From positions 930,001 through 994,000 of the forward strand of contig NZ_CP118259.1 of assembly GCF_013337045.2 (NCBI RefSeq): a DNA stretch of 64,000 nt. Direction: 5' to 3'. The position numbers were made by a program, and so were the translations under genes. Source of the DNA: Agrobacterium vitis (lineage in GTDB: Bacteria; Pseudomonadota; Alphaproteobacteria; Rhizobiales; Rhizobiaceae). This document shows, piece after piece, positions 16,309 to 26,180 of the stretch; within the stretch, counting starts at the first letter, position 1, and the number at the start of each line of letters is the position of its first letter. The notes beneath the pieces were generated by a model. That model made no database searches, was not told the DNA's origin, and was given only the letters and a program-made list of their open reading frames with translations.

Positions 16309-16739
16309 AAACCGTCCCCTTGCAGGCTGCTGCCGCGCTCCTATCCGGCCTGCTGTTCGGCTTCGGCCTGTCCTTGTCCGGCATGCTGGACCCCGCCCGT
16401 GTCCAGGGCTTTCTTGATATTTTCGGCGCTTGGGACCCGAGCCTGATCTTCGTGTTGGGCGGTGCGGTTGTCACGGCTTTCGCCGGTATGGTGCTGATGC
16501 GCCGTATGGCCCGTCCCGTGCTGGCGGATCGTTTCGCCATGCCGACCGCGACCCGCATCGATTTGCCGCTGGTGGCAGGCTCGGCCATTTTCGGTATCGG
16601 TTGGGGCCTTGGAGGGTTCTGTCCCGGTCCGGCGCTGGCGGCTTTGCCGCTCGGCTATGGAGAAAGCCTGATCTTCGTCGTTGCCATGGTGATCGGCATG
16701 GTCGTGCATGATCGCCTGATGACGGGAGGTCGCCAATGA
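16305..16739 (+). CDS. YeeE/YedE-type (DUF6691) sulfur transporter subunit (second half)
   Basis: A 144-residue, four-helix membrane protein with GGFCPGPALAALPLG near residue 103, the counterpart of the cysteine motif in its partner. Together with the preceding product it should make up a complete two-fold symmetric transporter for a sulfur compound (PmpA/PmpB arrangement). ATGA overlaps at both ends keep stoichiometry fixed. Confidence 0.88.
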   Translation: MKTVPLQAAAALLSGLLFGFGLSLSGMLDPARVQGFLDIFGAWDPSLIFVLGGAVVTAFAGMVLMRRMARPVLADRFAMPTATRIDLPLVAGSAIFGIGWGLGGFCPGPALAALPLGYGESLIFVVAMVIGMVVHDRLMTGGRQ

Positions 16740-17515
16740 ACACACTTTTTGCAGCCATCGGCTCAGGCAGCGTGGTCGGCTTCACCCTTGGCCTGCTGGG
16801 GGGAGGCGGGTCTATCCTGGCGACCCCGCTGCTGCTCTATGTGGTGGGCGTGTCGCAACCGCATGTGGCGATCGGTACCGGCGCGCTGGCGGTGTCGGCC
16901 AATGCCCTTATCAATTTTGCCAGTCACGCCCTGAAAGGCAATGTCCGCTGGCGCTGCGGCGCGGTGTTTGCAGCGCTGGGTGTGCTTGGCGCGTTGGCCG
17001 GGTCCTCGCTTGGCAAGGCGATGGATGGCACGAGGCTTCTGCTGTTGTTCGGTATTGTCATGGTGGCCGTCGGCCTGTTGATGCTGCGACCCAGAAAAGC
17101 CATAGCCGTCGTACCGAAACCGGTGGATCTCAGCATGTGCCTGATGACAGCATTTGTCGCGCTGGTAACAGGGGCGGCTTCCGGCTTTTTCGGCATCGGC
17201 GGTGGCTTCCTGATTGTGCCAGGCCTGATGCTTGCCACGGGCATGCCGATGATCAATGCGGTCGGCACGTCGCTGCTGGCGGTGGCGGCCTTCGGGCTGG
17301 CAACAGCAGTGAATTACGCGCTATCCGGGCTGGTGGACTGGGCATTGGCGGGGGAATTCATTCTGGGTGGGCTGCTGGGCGGTATCGTCGGCACCCTCTC
17401 GGCAACACGGCTCGGCGCGCATAAAAACACCCTCAACCGCATTTTCGCGGTGATGATTTTCCTGGTTGCCTTCTATGTGATCTACAAAAGCTCCAGCGCG
17501 ATCATTACGCGCTGA
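16736..17515 (+). CDS. TauE/SafE family sulfite/sulfonate exporter
   Basis: A 259-residue protein with about eight membrane helices and the internal duplication typical for the family (GLLGGGGSILATPLLLYVVG and GFFGIGGGFLIVPGLML). In this operon it most likely exports sulfite produced by the Blh dioxygenase. It is the last gene of the bigR operon; its 3' end overlaps purN, on the other strand, by 11 bases, with no intrinsic terminator visible. Confidence 0.92.
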   Translation: MNTLFAAIGSGSVVGFTLGLLGGGGSILATPLLLYVVGVSQPHVAIGTGALAVSANALINFASHALKGNVRWRCGAVFAALGVLGALAGSSLGKAMDGTRLLLLFGIVMVAVGLLMLRPRKAIAVVPKPVDLSMCLMTAFVALVTGAASGFFGIGGGFLIVPGLMLATGMPMINAVGTSLLAVAAFGLATAVNYALSGLVDWALAGEFILGGLLGGIVGTLSATRLGAHKNTLNRIFAVMIFLVAFYVIYKSSSAIITR

Positions 17516-18194
17516 GCAGCCGCGCCTCAGCATCCGCGACAAAGCCGGAGCGCTCAATGCGTCCATCTTCCAGCATGGTGACGGTGCCGCCTGCCACTAG
17601 CTGCAAGGCGACCGGATAGATGCGATGCTCCACCGTCAGGGTGCGGGTCGCCAGCGTCTCGGCAGTATCGGTCGGTAGTACGGGCACAGCGGCCTGGGCG
17701 ACAATTGGACCTTCGTCCATGCCTTCAGTGACGAAATGCACGGTGCAGCCAGCAATCTTCATGCCCGCATCCAGCGCCCGTTGATGGGTGTGCAGGCCCG
17801 GAAACAGCGGCAGAAGCGACGGGTGAATATTAAGAATGCGGCCCTGATAGCGGCGAATGAAATCGCCCGACAGCAGCCGCATATAACCGGCAAGACAGAT
17901 CAGATCGGGCTGCACCTGATCCAGCGCGGCCAGAATGGCGGCTTCGTGGTCCGCCTTGCTGGCATAGTCCTTACGGGGAAAGGCGGCAGCGAAAATGCCG
18001 AGATCGCTGGCCTTGGCCAGACCGCCAGCCTCCGGCTTGTCGGAGAATACGGCAACGATTTCCGCCGGGTAATCCTCTGCTTCACAGGCCTTGGCCAGCG
18101 CCACCATATTGGAGCCGCTGCCGGAAACCAGCACGGCGACACGCTTTTTGGCGTGAGATGGCCTTTCGACCGCCGATGATGGTGCCGAACTCAT
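17505..18194 (-). CDS. purN: Phosphoribosylglycinamide formyltransferase 1
   Basis: A 229-residue GAR transformylase using 10-formyl-tetrahydrofolate in purine synthesis. The active-site segment [12 protein letters not shown] (catalytic Asn and His) and [16 protein letters not shown] (catalytic Asp) are intact, as is the GSGSNM phosphate loop. About 12 extra residues at the N terminus relative to E. coli. Translationally coupled to purM (ATGA overlap at 18191-18194). Its 3' end overlaps the convergent TauE/SafE gene. Confidence 0.96.
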   Translation of the reverse strand: MSSAPSSAVERPSHAKKRVAVLVSGSGSNMVALAKACEAEDYPAEIVAVFSDKPEAGGLAKASDLGIFAAAFPRKDYASKADHEAAILAALDQVQPDLICLAGYMRLLSGDFIRRYQGRILNIHPSLLPLFPGLHTHQRALDAGMKIAGCTVHFVTEGMDEGPIVAQAAVPVLPTDTAETLATRTLTVEHRIYPVALQLVAGGTVTMLEDGRIERSGFVADAEARLLSA

Positions 18195-19264
18195 AGGCCG
18201 AGCGTTCCCTTGTAGACGGTACCGGGCGCGCCTTCCTCACGGGAAATCATCCGGCCAAGACGGGCGACGGTCTCGCCTTCGGCTTTGAGAACAGCGGTGA
18301 CCGCATCGGCGTTTTCGGCGGCGACCACGACGATCATGCCGACGCCGCAGTTGAAGGTGCGCAGCATTTCATTCTGCGCCACGCCACCGGTTTTCGACAG
18401 CCAGGAAAACACGGCGGGCACCGTGATCGAAGTAAGGTCGATTTCAGCGGCCAGATGCTTGGGCAGAACACGCGGGATATTTTCCGGAAAACCACCGCCG
18501 GTAATATGGGCCAGTGCTTTCAGGGCCTTGGTCTCGCGGATTGCCTTCAACAGCGGCTTCACATAAATCCGGGTCGGGGTCAGAAGGGCAGCGCCAAGTG
18601 TTGCGCCTTCTGCAAACGGTGCCGGTGCGTCCCAGCCAAGGCCGGACAGCTCGACGATCTTGCGGACCAGCGAAAAGCCGTTGGAATGGACGCCGGATGA
18701 GGCAAGACCAAGAATGACATCGCCCTCGGCAATATCACCCGCAGGCAGAAGCTCACCACGTTCGGCAGCGCCAACAGCAAAACCGGCCAGATCGTAATCG
18801 CCGCCGGAATACATGCCGGGCATTTCAGCAGTCTCGCCGCCAATCAGCGCACAGCCTGCCTCGAGGCAGCCCGCCGCAATACCGCCGACGATGGCAGCAC
18901 CCTGGTCGGGATCGAGCTTGCCGGTGGCGTAATAATCGAGAAACAGCAGGGGTTCGGCACCCTGCACCACGAGATCGTTGACGCACATGGCAACGAGATC
19001 GATACCGACAGTGTCATGCAGGCCCGCATCGATGGCGATCTTCAGCTTGGTGCCGACGCCGTCATTGGCCGCGACCAGTATCGGATCGGTAAAGCCTGCC
19101 GCCTTCAGGTCGAACAATCCGCCGAAGCCGCCGATCTCGCCATCGGCACCGGGGCGGCGGGTGGAGCGAACCGCAGGCTTGATCTTTTCGACCAGAAGAT
19201 TGCCCGCATCGATATCGACGCCTGCATCGCTATAGGTCAGACCGTTTTTCCCCGACTGGCTCAT
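18191..19264 (-). CDS. purM: Phosphoribosylformylglycinamidine cyclo-ligase
   Basis: A 357-residue AIR synthetase, ATP-dependent ring closure in purine synthesis. Conserved [35 protein letters not shown] and [11 protein letters not shown] motifs are all present. The ATG at 19264 ([16 protein letters not shown]) has GGAG upstream and fits the family; 26 further upstream codons are open but not family-like. Operon purM-purN, divergent from the AI-2E permease gene. Confidence 0.97.
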   Translation of the reverse strand: MSQSGKNGLTYSDAGVDIDAGNLLVEKIKPAVRSTRRPGADGEIGGFGGLFDLKAAGFTDPILVAANDGVGTKLKIAIDAGLHDTVGIDLVAMCVNDLVVQGAEPLLFLDYYATGKLDPDQGAAIVGGIAAGCLEAGCALIGGETAEMPGMYSGGDYDLAGFAVGAAERGELLPAGDIAEGDVILGLASSGVHSNGFSLVRKIVELSGLGWDAPAPFAEGATLGAALLTPTRIYVKPLLKAIRETKALKALAHITGGGFPENIPRVLPKHLAAEIDLTSITVPAVFSWLSKTGGVAQNEMLRTFNCGVGMIVVVAAENADAVTAVLKAEGETVARLGRMISREEGAPGTVYKGTLGL

Positions 19265-19418
19265 CCGTTCGTCTCCGCTGGTTGGCAGGGTTTGGCTCAT
19301 TTCGCCCGCCATGGCATGGGTGGGGCCGCGATGCAAGCGCAAGGGCTGGAAACTGCCGCTTTTTCATCGTTTTCCAAGGACTGTGGTGGTTGCATATGCG
19401 AATTGCGGTCGTGCCACC

Positions 19419-19475
19419 TTGACCCTTGACGAAACACCATCCTATCTCATGTTCATCGGCATGATGATAGGATGG
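19419..19475 (+). promoter_or_regulatory. Candidate promoter with overlapping dyad upstream of the permease-hdaA genes
   Basis: TTGACC (19419-19424), 17-base spacer, CTATCT (19442-19447) is a good match to alphaproteobacterial housekeeping promoters. Overlapping it is a long dyad: CCATCCTATC (19437-19446) and GATAGGATGG (19466-19475), extended inward by TCATG/CATGA with one bulged base. The dyad would cover the -10 box and start point, as an operator would, or form a hairpin at the start of the transcript. Confidence 0.5.
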
Positions 19476-19536
19476 CCTGTTGCGGCCCGCATATCCAGTT
19501 TGCAAAAAGGCAATCCGCCGGGAAGGACAGTAAGTC

Positions 19537-20676
19537 ATGATCAAGCGCGTCAGCGGCCCCGTTTTCTGGCGGCAGGTTCTTTTCGGCATCGGCACGCTGG
19601 CGGTGGTCATCGTCTTTTTGCTGACCTTCAGCTCCATTCTGCTGCCCTTCGTGGCTGGCATGGCGCTCGCCTATTTTCTCGATCCGGTCGCCGACCGGCT
19701 GGAGCGGCTGGGCCTGTCGCGGATGATGGCCACGGTGCTGATCCTGGTGTCTTTCGTGGTGATTTTCGTCTTGTCGCTGGTGATCATCATTCCGGTCCTC
19801 GTCACCCAGCTCAATGACTTCATCACCAATATTCCCGATTATGTCAGCCAGTTGCAGGCGCTGATTGCCAAATCCAACGCATCCTGGGTGCCGAAATGGC
19901 TGAATGGTCAGGTGAGCACCCAGATGGCGGCGATCAAGGGCAATTTTTCCCGCTATCTGGCAGAAGGGGCAGGCTTTATCGGCACGCTTCTGTCGCAATT
20001 GTGGAATTCCGGCAAGGCGCTGTTGGACATCATTTCCCTGCTGGTGGTGACCCCTGTCGTCGCCTTCTATCTTCTGCTCGACTGGGACAGGATGATGGCC
20101 AAGCTGGACAGCCTCATTCCGCGCAATCAGGTCGGTGCCGTGCGGGAAATCGCCCGCGAGATGAACCGCACCATTGCCGGTTTCGTGCGTGGCCAGGGCT
20201 CGCTCTGCCTCATTCTCGGCATTTATTACGCGGTCGGCCTGTCGCTGATCGGTTTGAATTTCGGCCTCCTGATCGGCTTTTTCACCGGCATGATCAGCTT
20301 CATTCCCTATGTCGGCTCATCCGTTGGTCTTATTCTGGCGCTCGGCATGGCGGCGGTGCAATTCTGGCCGGACTATCTTTGGGTGGTCATTACAGGCGTA
20401 TTCTTCTTCACCGGCCAGTTTCTGGAAGGCAATGTCCTTCAGCCCAAGCTGGTCGGCTCCAGCGTTGGCCTGCATCCCGTCTGGCTGATGTTTGCGATGT
20501 TCGCCTTCGGCTCGCTCTTCGGTTTTCTGGGGGTTCTGGTCGCGGTTCCCTGCGCGGCGGCGGTTGGCGTGCTTGTCCGCTTTGCCGTGCGGCGATATCT
20601 TGACAGCGATCTATACTATGGTGAGGAGGCGACCGTGATCAAGGACGTCCGCCCTCCAGTCATTTCAGAGACGTAA
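19537..20676 (+). CDS. AI-2E family transporter (PerM-like membrane protein)
   Basis: A 379-residue inner-membrane protein with about eight helices and the family's central amphipathic region (residues 80-150). Motifs PFVAGMALAYFLDPVADRLE and the C-terminal GNVLQPKLVGSSVGLHPVW are characteristic of the AI-2E/PerM (UPF0118) family. Members have been linked to AI-2 export or Na+/Li+-H+ antiport, so the substrate is open. The stop codon is directly followed by the hdaA start codon, an arrangement common in Rhizobiaceae. Confidence 0.9.
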   Translation: MIKRVSGPVFWRQVLFGIGTLAVVIVFLLTFSSILLPFVAGMALAYFLDPVADRLERLGLSRMMATVLILVSFVVIFVLSLVIIIPVLVTQLNDFITNIPDYVSQLQALIAKSNASWVPKWLNGQVSTQMAAIKGNFSRYLAEGAGFIGTLLSQLWNSGKALLDIISLLVVTPVVAFYLLLDWDRMMAKLDSLIPRNQVGAVREIAREMNRTIAGFVRGQGSLCLILGIYYAVGLSLIGLNFGLLIGFFTGMISFIPYVGSSVGLILALGMAAVQFWPDYLWVVITGVFFFTGQFLEGNVLQPKLVGSSVGLHPVWLMFAMFAFGSLFGFLGVLVAVPCAAAVGVLVRFAVRRYLDSDLYYGEEATVIKDVRPPVISET

Positions 20677-21399
20677 ATGCGTGACATCGACAAGACAGCG
20701 GTGCGGCACCCAGCATATGAAGGCAAAACGGGCGAACAACTACCGCTCGCCTTGGGCCACAGCCCGGCATCGGGCCGCGACGACCTTTTGGTCTCGGACC
20801 GGCTGGCGGCTGCCGTATCTGTTGTCGATGCCTGGCCCAGCTGGCCGTCACCGGTGGTTATCCTGTCAGGGCCGCAAGGCTCAGGAAAATCGCATCTGGC
20901 GGAAATCTGGCGGTCGCAAAGCGGGGCTGCTGATATTCTCCCCGTGGCCGGTGCAGAGAGCTCCCTGACCGCATCCAAGGGACCGGTGCTGTTTGAGGAC
21001 GCTGACCGGGCGGATTTCGACGAGGTCGAGCTGTTTCATGTGATCAACAGCGTCAAGCAGCATGGTACGAGCCTGCTGATCACCTCGCGCACCTGGCCAT
21101 TGTCCTGGCCGGTCAAGCTGGCCGATCTGCGTTCCCGGCTGAAGGCCGCGACACTGGTTGAAATCGGCGAGCCGGACGAGGCTTTGCTGTCGCAGGTGAT
21201 CGTCAAGCTGTTTGCCGACCGCCAATTGGCGATTGACGAACGGGTCGTTGATTATATCGTTCAGCGTATGGAACGGTCGCTGGCTGCTGCGCAGACCGTG
21301 GTCGAGCACCTTGATCGGCTGGCACTGGCGCGTCGGGTCAAAATCTCGCGGGCGCTGGCGGCGGAGGTTCTGGATTCTCTCTCTGCAATCGACGGCTAA
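20677..21399 (+). CDS. hdaA: DnaA-related regulatory inactivator (Hda homolog)
   Basis: A 240-residue protein resembling the AAA+ part of DnaA without its DNA-binding domain. Near the N terminus is EQLPLALGH (QLPLAL, residues 21-26), the beta-clamp-binding motif used by Hda to dock on DnaN and stimulate DnaA-ATP hydrolysis after replication starts. Walker A is GPQGSGKSH; the Walker B region reads VLFEDADRAD. C-terminal helices follow. It begins immediately after the permease stop codon and precedes ppk, as in related species. Confidence 0.9.
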   Translation: MRDIDKTAVRHPAYEGKTGEQLPLALGHSPASGRDDLLVSDRLAAAVSVVDAWPSWPSPVVILSGPQGSGKSHLAEIWRSQSGAADILPVAGAESSLTASKGPVLFEDADRADFDEVELFHVINSVKQHGTSLLITSRTWPLSWPVKLADLRSRLKAATLVEIGEPDEALLSQVIVKLFADRQLAIDERVVDYIVQRMERSLAAAQTVVEHLDRLALARRVKISRALAAEVLDSLSAIDG

Positions 21400-21563
21400 C
21401 GGTTGTCACAGGAACGTCGTGTTGCTGGTATAGTTGGGCAAGTCTGTGACTCCCTCTGAGTTTTAGCGGGATTTGCAATCAATAGAAGTGTCATGGCTTG
21501 CATTGCGTTTTGCATGAAGCTGGGACGCCATGCCGCAAGGCATTGAAAACGAAGGCGGGAACA

Positions 21564-23768
21564 ATGGAATCGGTGACGGAATCGGCGGTATCTCAGGAAA
21601 CGGTTATCCTGGCGGGAGAAGAGGTCGCGCGCGAGGAATTGCTCTCCAGCCCGCATCGCTTCATCAATCGTGAATTTTCCTGGCTGCAATTCAATCGGCG
21701 GGTGCTTGAGGAAACCCTGAACACCGCCCATCCGCTTCTGGAGCGTGTGCGCTTCCTGTCGATTTCCGCCGCCAACCTGGATGAGTTTTTCATGGTGCGC
21801 GTCGCCGGGCTGGAAGGCCAGGTGCGCCAGGGCATCGTCATCAAGAGCCCGGATGGACGCACGCCCGTCGAGCAATTGGAAGATATCCTCAAGGAAATCG
21901 ACAATCTGCAAATGGAACAGCAGGCGTCACTGGCCGTCTTGCAGCAATATCTCGCCAAGGAAGACATTCTGATTGTCCGGCCCTCCGCTCTTTCCGAGGA
22001 AGACCGCCTCTGGCTGGGGACCGAATTTGAGCAGTCGATCTTTCCTGTCCTGACGCCGCTGTCCATCGATCCGGCCCATCCGTTCCCCTTCATTCCCAAT
22101 CTCGGCTTTTCCATGGGGCTGCAACTGGAAAGCCTGCATGGCAAGGAGCCTATGACGGCACTGCTGCGCCTGCCGACCGCGCTGGACCGCTTCATTCGCC
22201 TGCCCGACGACAAGAACACCATCCGTTATATCACGCTCGAAGATGTGGTCGGCATGTTCATCCACCGGCTCTATCCCGGTTATGAGGTCAAGGGTTACGG
22301 CACGTTCCGCATCATCCGCGACAGCGATATCGAGGTCGAGGAAGAGGCCGAAGATCTGGTCCGGTTTTTCGAAACGGCCCTGAAACGCCGTCGTCGCGGC
22401 AAGGTGATCCGCATCGAAACCGATTCGGAAATGCCAGCGGCGCTGCGCCAGTTCGTGGTACAGGAATTGAATGTGCCGGATAACCGCGTCGCGGTTCTGC
22501 CGGGGCTGTTGGCGCTGAATACCATATCTGAAATCACCAAGGCCCCGCGTGAAGATTTGCGGTTTGAGCCTTACAATGCCCGGTTCCCGGAGCGGGTTCG
22601 TGAGCATATGGGCGATTGCCTGGCGGCCATCCGCGAAAAGGACATGGTGGTTCACCACCCCTATGAAAGCTTTGATGTCGTGGTGCAGTTCCTGCTCCAG
22701 GCTGCCCGCGATCCCGACGTGCTGGCCATCAAGCAGACGCTTTACCGTACCTCGAATGATAGCCCGATTGTCCGCGCCCTGATCGATGCCGCCGATGCCG
22801 GAAAATCGGTGACGGCGCTGGTGGAGTTGAAGGCCCGGTTTGATGAAGAGGCCAATATCCGCTGGGCACGCGACCTGGAGCGGGCTGGCGTGCAGGTGGT
22901 GTTCGGCTTTATCGAGCTGAAAACCCATGCCAAGATGTCCATGGTGGTGCGCCGTGAAGACGGCAAGCTCAGGACCTATTGCCATCTCGGCACCGGCAAT
23001 TATCACCCGATTACCGCGAAGATCTATACGGACCTGTCGTTCTTCACCTGCAATCCGAAGATTGCCCATGACATGGCCAATGTCTTCAACTTCATCACCG
23101 GCTATGGCGAGCCGGAGGAAAACATGAAGCTGGCGGTGTCTCCCTACACGATGCGCTCGCGTATTCTGCGGCATATCGAGGAAGAAACCAGCAATGCCAA
23201 GGATGGCAAGCCGTCCGGCATCTGGATGAAGATGAATTCTCTGGTCGATCCTGAGATTATCGATGCGCTTTACCGGGCCAGTGCCGCTGGCGTCGAAGTG
23301 GATCTGGTCATTCGCGGCATCTGCTGCCTGCGGCCGCAAGTGGCGGGTCTCTCGGAAAATATCCGGGTCAAATCGATCATCGGACGTTTCCTTGAACATA
23401 GCCGGATTTTCTGCTTCGGTAATGGCCATCGTCTGCCCTCCGAAAAGGCGCTGGTCTATATCGGCTCGGCCGATATGATGCCGCGTAATCTGGATCGGCG
23501 TGTCGAAACCTTGGTGCCGCTGGTCAACCCAACGGTGCATGAACAGGTTCTCTCGCAGATCATGCTGGGCAATCTGATTGACAACCAGCAGAGCTACGAG
23601 ATATTGCCCGATGGAACGTCGAGGCGCATCGATGTGCGCGCAGGCGAGGAACCTTTTAACGCGCAACAGTATTTCATGACCAATCCCAGCCTGTCCGGGC
23701 GAGGAGAAGCCTTGAAGTCGAGCGCGCCGAAGCTGATCGCCGGGGTTGTTTCCGGTCGGAAAAGCTAA
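21564..23768 (+). CDS. ppk: Polyphosphate kinase 1
   Basis: A 734-residue PPK1, reversible synthesis of polyphosphate from ATP. N-terminal domain [24 protein letters not shown] start, the middle domain, and two C-terminal phospholipase-D-like domains carrying the autophosphorylated histidine in [13 protein letters not shown] and the second one in [14 protein letters not shown] 21564 is preferred; an upstream ATG at 21498 would add 22 residues without family resemblance. It lies 165 bases after hdaA, and 74 bases before ppx with a stem-loop in between. Confidence 0.96.
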   Translation: MESVTESAVSQETVILAGEEVAREELLSSPHRFINREFSWLQFNRRVLEETLNTAHPLLERVRFLSISAANLDEFFMVRVAGLEGQVRQGIVIKSPDGRTPVEQLEDILKEIDNLQMEQQASLAVLQQYLAKEDILIVRPSALSEEDRLWLGTEFEQSIFPVLTPLSIDPAHPFPFIPNLGFSMGLQLESLHGKEPMTALLRLPTALDRFIRLPDDKNTIRYITLEDVVGMFIHRLYPGYEVKGYGTFRIIRDSDIEVEEEAEDLVRFFETALKRRRRGKVIRIETDSEMPAALRQFVVQELNVPDNRVAVLPGLLALNTISEITKAPREDLRFEPYNARFPERVREHMGDCLAAIREKDMVVHHPYESFDVVVQFLLQAARDPDVLAIKQTLYRTSNDSPIVRALIDAADAGKSVTALVELKARFDEEANIRWARDLERAGVQVVFGFIELKTHAKMSMVVRREDGKLRTYCHLGTGNYHPITAKIYTDLSFFTCNPKIAHDMANVFNFITGYGEPEENMKLAVSPYTMRSRILRHIEEETSNAKDGKPSGIWMKMNSLVDPEIIDALYRASAAGVEVDLVIRGICCLRPQVAGLSENIRVKSIIGRFLEHSRIFCFGNGHRLPSEKALVYIGSADMMPRNLDRRVETLVPLVNPTVHEQVLSQIMLGNLIDNQQSYEILPDGTSRRIDVRAGEEPFNAQQYFMTNPSLSGRGEALKSSAPKLIAGVVSGRKS

Positions 23769-23813
23769 GCAGGTTTTCCGAAAGGCGGGTGACCGGCTTT
23801 CGGATAGACCTGC
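23769..23813 (+). repeat. Intercistronic stem-loop between ppk and ppx
   Basis: Two nested stems: GCAGGT/ACCTGC (23769-23774, 23808-23813) and TCCGAAAG/CTTTCGGA (23777-23784, 23797-23804), with a 12-base loop. It starts one base after the ppk stop codon. There is no T run, so it looks like an mRNA processing or stability element, or an attenuator, rather than a full terminator. Confidence 0.6.
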
Positions 23814-23842
23814 AAAGCAAGTGAACGCCAAACTGGATACGC

Positions 23843-25363
23843 ATGACCCAATCCGAAGCGCAGGGGCGTCTCCCCGGAATTTCCCCTGTTTCCGTTGTCG
23901 ATATCGGTTCGAATTCCATTCGTCTTGTCATCTACGAGGGCCTGTCGCGGGCGCCTGCCATTCTCTTTAACGAGAAAGTGCTGTGCGGCCTGGGCAAAGG
24001 CCTCGCCAAGACCGGCAGGATGGATGAAGAGGGTGTCAGGCGCGCGCTTTTGGCGCTGAAGCGTTTTCATGCCTTGTCGCAGCAGGCCCGTGCGGTGTCC
24101 ATGCATGTTCTGGCAACGGCTGCGGCGCGAGAGGCGCAGAATGGCCCCGCGTTCATCGCCGAGGCCGAAGAGATCCTCGACCATAAAATCGAAGTTCTGT
24201 CCGGCGAGGAAGAGGCGCTCTATTCCGCCTATGGCATCATCAGCGGCTTTCACGACCCGGATGGCATTGCCGGCGATCTGGGTGGCGGTTCTCTCGAGCT
24301 GGTCGATGTCAAGGGGCAGGTGATTGGCAAGGGAATTACCCTGCCCCTCGGCGGCTTGCGGCTATCGGAACTATCAGAAGGCTCCCTTGAAAAGGCGGCC
24401 AGTTTTACCCGCAAGCAGGTTCGCTCCGCCAGCCTTTTGAAAAATGGCCAGGGCCGGACCTTTTATGCGGTCGGTGGCACATGGCGCAATATCGCCAAGC
24501 TGCATATGGAAATCCGCAATTACCCCCTGCACATGATGCAGGGCTATGAAGTGTCCACAGCCGAGATGATGCAGTTTCTCGACGAAATCATCACCGGTGT
24601 CAGCGCCCGCGCGCCCGCTTGGCAGACCGTCTCCAAGAGCCGCCGCACATTGATTCCTTTCGGTGCGGTTGCCCTTCGCGAAGTGCTGGAGGCCATGCAG
24701 CCCGCCCGGGTCTGCTTTTCCGCCCAAGGCGTGCGCGAGGGCTATCTCTATTCCAAGTTGTCGGACGAGATCCGTGCGCTGGACCCCTTGCTGGAAGCCG
24801 CCGACGAATTGGCAATCCTGCGCGCCCGCTCACCGGAACATGCGCGTGAGCTTGCGCAATGGTCCGGCGCGATGATGCCGTTTTTCGATGTCGTGGAAAC
24901 TGAGGAAGAGGCGCGCTATCGTCAGGCCGCCTGCCTTCTGGCTGATCTGAGCTGGCGCGCCCATCCCGATTATCGCGGCTTGCAGGCGCTGAACCTGATT
25001 GCCCATTCCTCCTTTGTCGGCATCAGCCATCCGGGCCGGGCCTTTATCGCGCTCAGCAATTACTACCGGTTCGAAGGCCTGCATGATGATGGGCAGACGG
25101 GGCCGCTCGCCACCATTGCCACGCAGAGACTGCTGGACCGGGCAAAGCTGTTGGGCGGTTTGCTGCGTGTGGTCTATCTGTTTTCCGCCTCGATGCCCGG
25201 CGTGGTCCATAACCTGACGTTTGAGCGCTCAAAGCGCCCGGATCTCGACCTCGAATTCGTGGTGCCGAAGGACTATCACGATTTTGCCGGTGAGCGCCTG
25301 GACGGACGTTTGCAGCAATTGTCGAAACTGACCGGCAAGCGGCTGGCATTTCGGTTTGAGTGA
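23843..25363 (+). CDS. ppx: Exopolyphosphatase, Ppx/GppA family
   Basis: A 506-residue actin-fold phosphatase that removes terminal phosphate from polyphosphate (and may hydrolyse pppGpp). The first phosphate loop VVDIGSNSIRLVIYEG and the second one GDLGGGSLELVDVKG are intact, followed by the VLATAAAREA segment and a helical C-terminal extension. Being in tandem with ppk, it makes a futile-cycle pair that sets polyphosphate level. Convergent with mntR. Confidence 0.95.
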   Translation: MTQSEAQGRLPGISPVSVVDIGSNSIRLVIYEGLSRAPAILFNEKVLCGLGKGLAKTGRMDEEGVRRALLALKRFHALSQQARAVSMHVLATAAAREAQNGPAFIAEAEEILDHKIEVLSGEEEALYSAYGIISGFHDPDGIAGDLGGGSLELVDVKGQVIGKGITLPLGGLRLSELSEGSLEKAASFTRKQVRSASLLKNGQGRTFYAVGGTWRNIAKLHMEIRNYPLHMMQGYEVSTAEMMQFLDEIITGVSARAPAWQTVSKSRRTLIPFGAVALREVLEAMQPARVCFSAQGVREGYLYSKLSDEIRALDPLLEAADELAILRARSPEHARELAQWSGAMMPFFDVVETEEEARYRQAACLLADLSWRAHPDYRGLQALNLIAHSSFVGISHPGRAFIALSNYYRFEGLHDDGQTGPLATIATQRLLDRAKLLGGLLRVVYLFSASMPGVVHNLTFERSKRPDLDLEFVVPKDYHDFAGERLDGRLQQLSKLTGKRLAFRFE

Positions 25364-25408
25364 TCCGGTCCAGAAAAAGTGCGACGTGGTTTTCCGTTCA
25401 GGAATGCT

Positions 25409-25894
25409 CTATCGCTCACTGATGTCTGGCGTCTTTGCCAATGACAACGGCACGCCCTCAGCCAATGCCTTGCGAAAAGCCGCGAGCGTTTCAGCGCTGA
25501 CATAGTGCTCGATGCCTTCGGCGTCGATCCGGGCGGTCTTTTCGCAAACACCAAGCATTTTTAGAAAATCCTCGACGGTTTCATGCCGCTCCCGGCTTTC
25601 CTGCGCCAGCTTTTCTCCTGCCTCGGTCAAAAATACACCCCGATAGGGCTTGCGGGAAATCAGGCCGCCTTCAGTCAGCCGGGCCAGCATTTTGGCCACG
25701 GTCGGCTGGGCTACGCCGAGCCGTTGGGCGATATCCACCTGTCGGGCCTCCTGACCTTCAGCGATCAGATCGGCAATCAGTTCGACATAGTCCTCCACCA
25801 AAGCGCTGCGCTGCGCCTCACGCGCCTGTCGGAACCCTTCGGAATGGGCGTCGGCATCCGGCAGGGCGCTGGTACGGGGCTTTGAAGGTGACAT
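25409..25894 (-). CDS. mntR: Manganese-responsive transcriptional regulator, DtxR/MntR family
   Basis: A 161-residue protein with the N-terminal winged helix ([21 protein letters not shown]) and a helical dimerisation/metal-binding part ([28 protein letters not shown]) in which the H, E and C/H ligands of MntR are recognisable. It matches E. coli MntR (155 residues) along its length. ATG 25894 (MSPSKPRT) is chosen; 17 upstream codons are open. It is divergent from mntH, the classical target; the operator-like dyad at 26142-26158 lies in front of mntH. Confidence 0.92.
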   Translation of the reverse strand: MSPSKPRTSALPDADAHSEGFRQAREAQRSALVEDYVELIADLIAEGQEARQVDIAQRLGVAQPTVAKMLARLTEGGLISRKPYRGVFLTEAGEKLAQESRERHETVEDFLKMLGVCEKTARIDAEGIEHYVSAETLAAFRKALAEGVPLSLAKTPDISER

Positions 25895-26141
25895 GCGCGC
25901 CAAATGCGGGTCCTCGTGTTCAATTGCTCGTTCGCCCTGCACCATTTTGGGCGCAACCGCGCGCTGTGCCTAGTTCGGGCGAAACAATGCAGTAGCAAGT
26001 CTTGGCCGTGATGGCCAGAGTCTGTCAGGCTTCGATAAAGACACCGAGTTGTAGGGTGTCGCCCCTTGGCCAAAGGCATCGAACAAAGCCAAGGCAATAG
26101 AATATAGCCTATTGCATAATTCAAAAAACCGGCGCAGATTG

Positions 26142-26158
26142 TTGCGAATTAATCGCAA
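26142..26158. promoter_or_regulatory. Operator-like dyad upstream of mntH (MntR or Mur site)
   Basis: A perfect 6-5-6 inverted repeat, TTGCGA-ATTAA-TCGCAA, 22 bases before the mntH start. TTGCAT at 26112-26117 is a possible -35 box. In alphaproteobacteria mntH is controlled either by MntR or by the Fur-like Mur protein, both binding AT-rich dyads; which one uses this site cannot be told from sequence alone. Confidence 0.65.
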
Positions 26159-26180
26159 TAAAAACAGGCTACGGGCACTT

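Noticed and set aside
21927..23831. A 634-codon open frame antisense to ppk
   Set aside because: The composition is that of a reverse-strand shadow (rich in His, Arg, Gln), and ppk on the plus strand has all its motifs.
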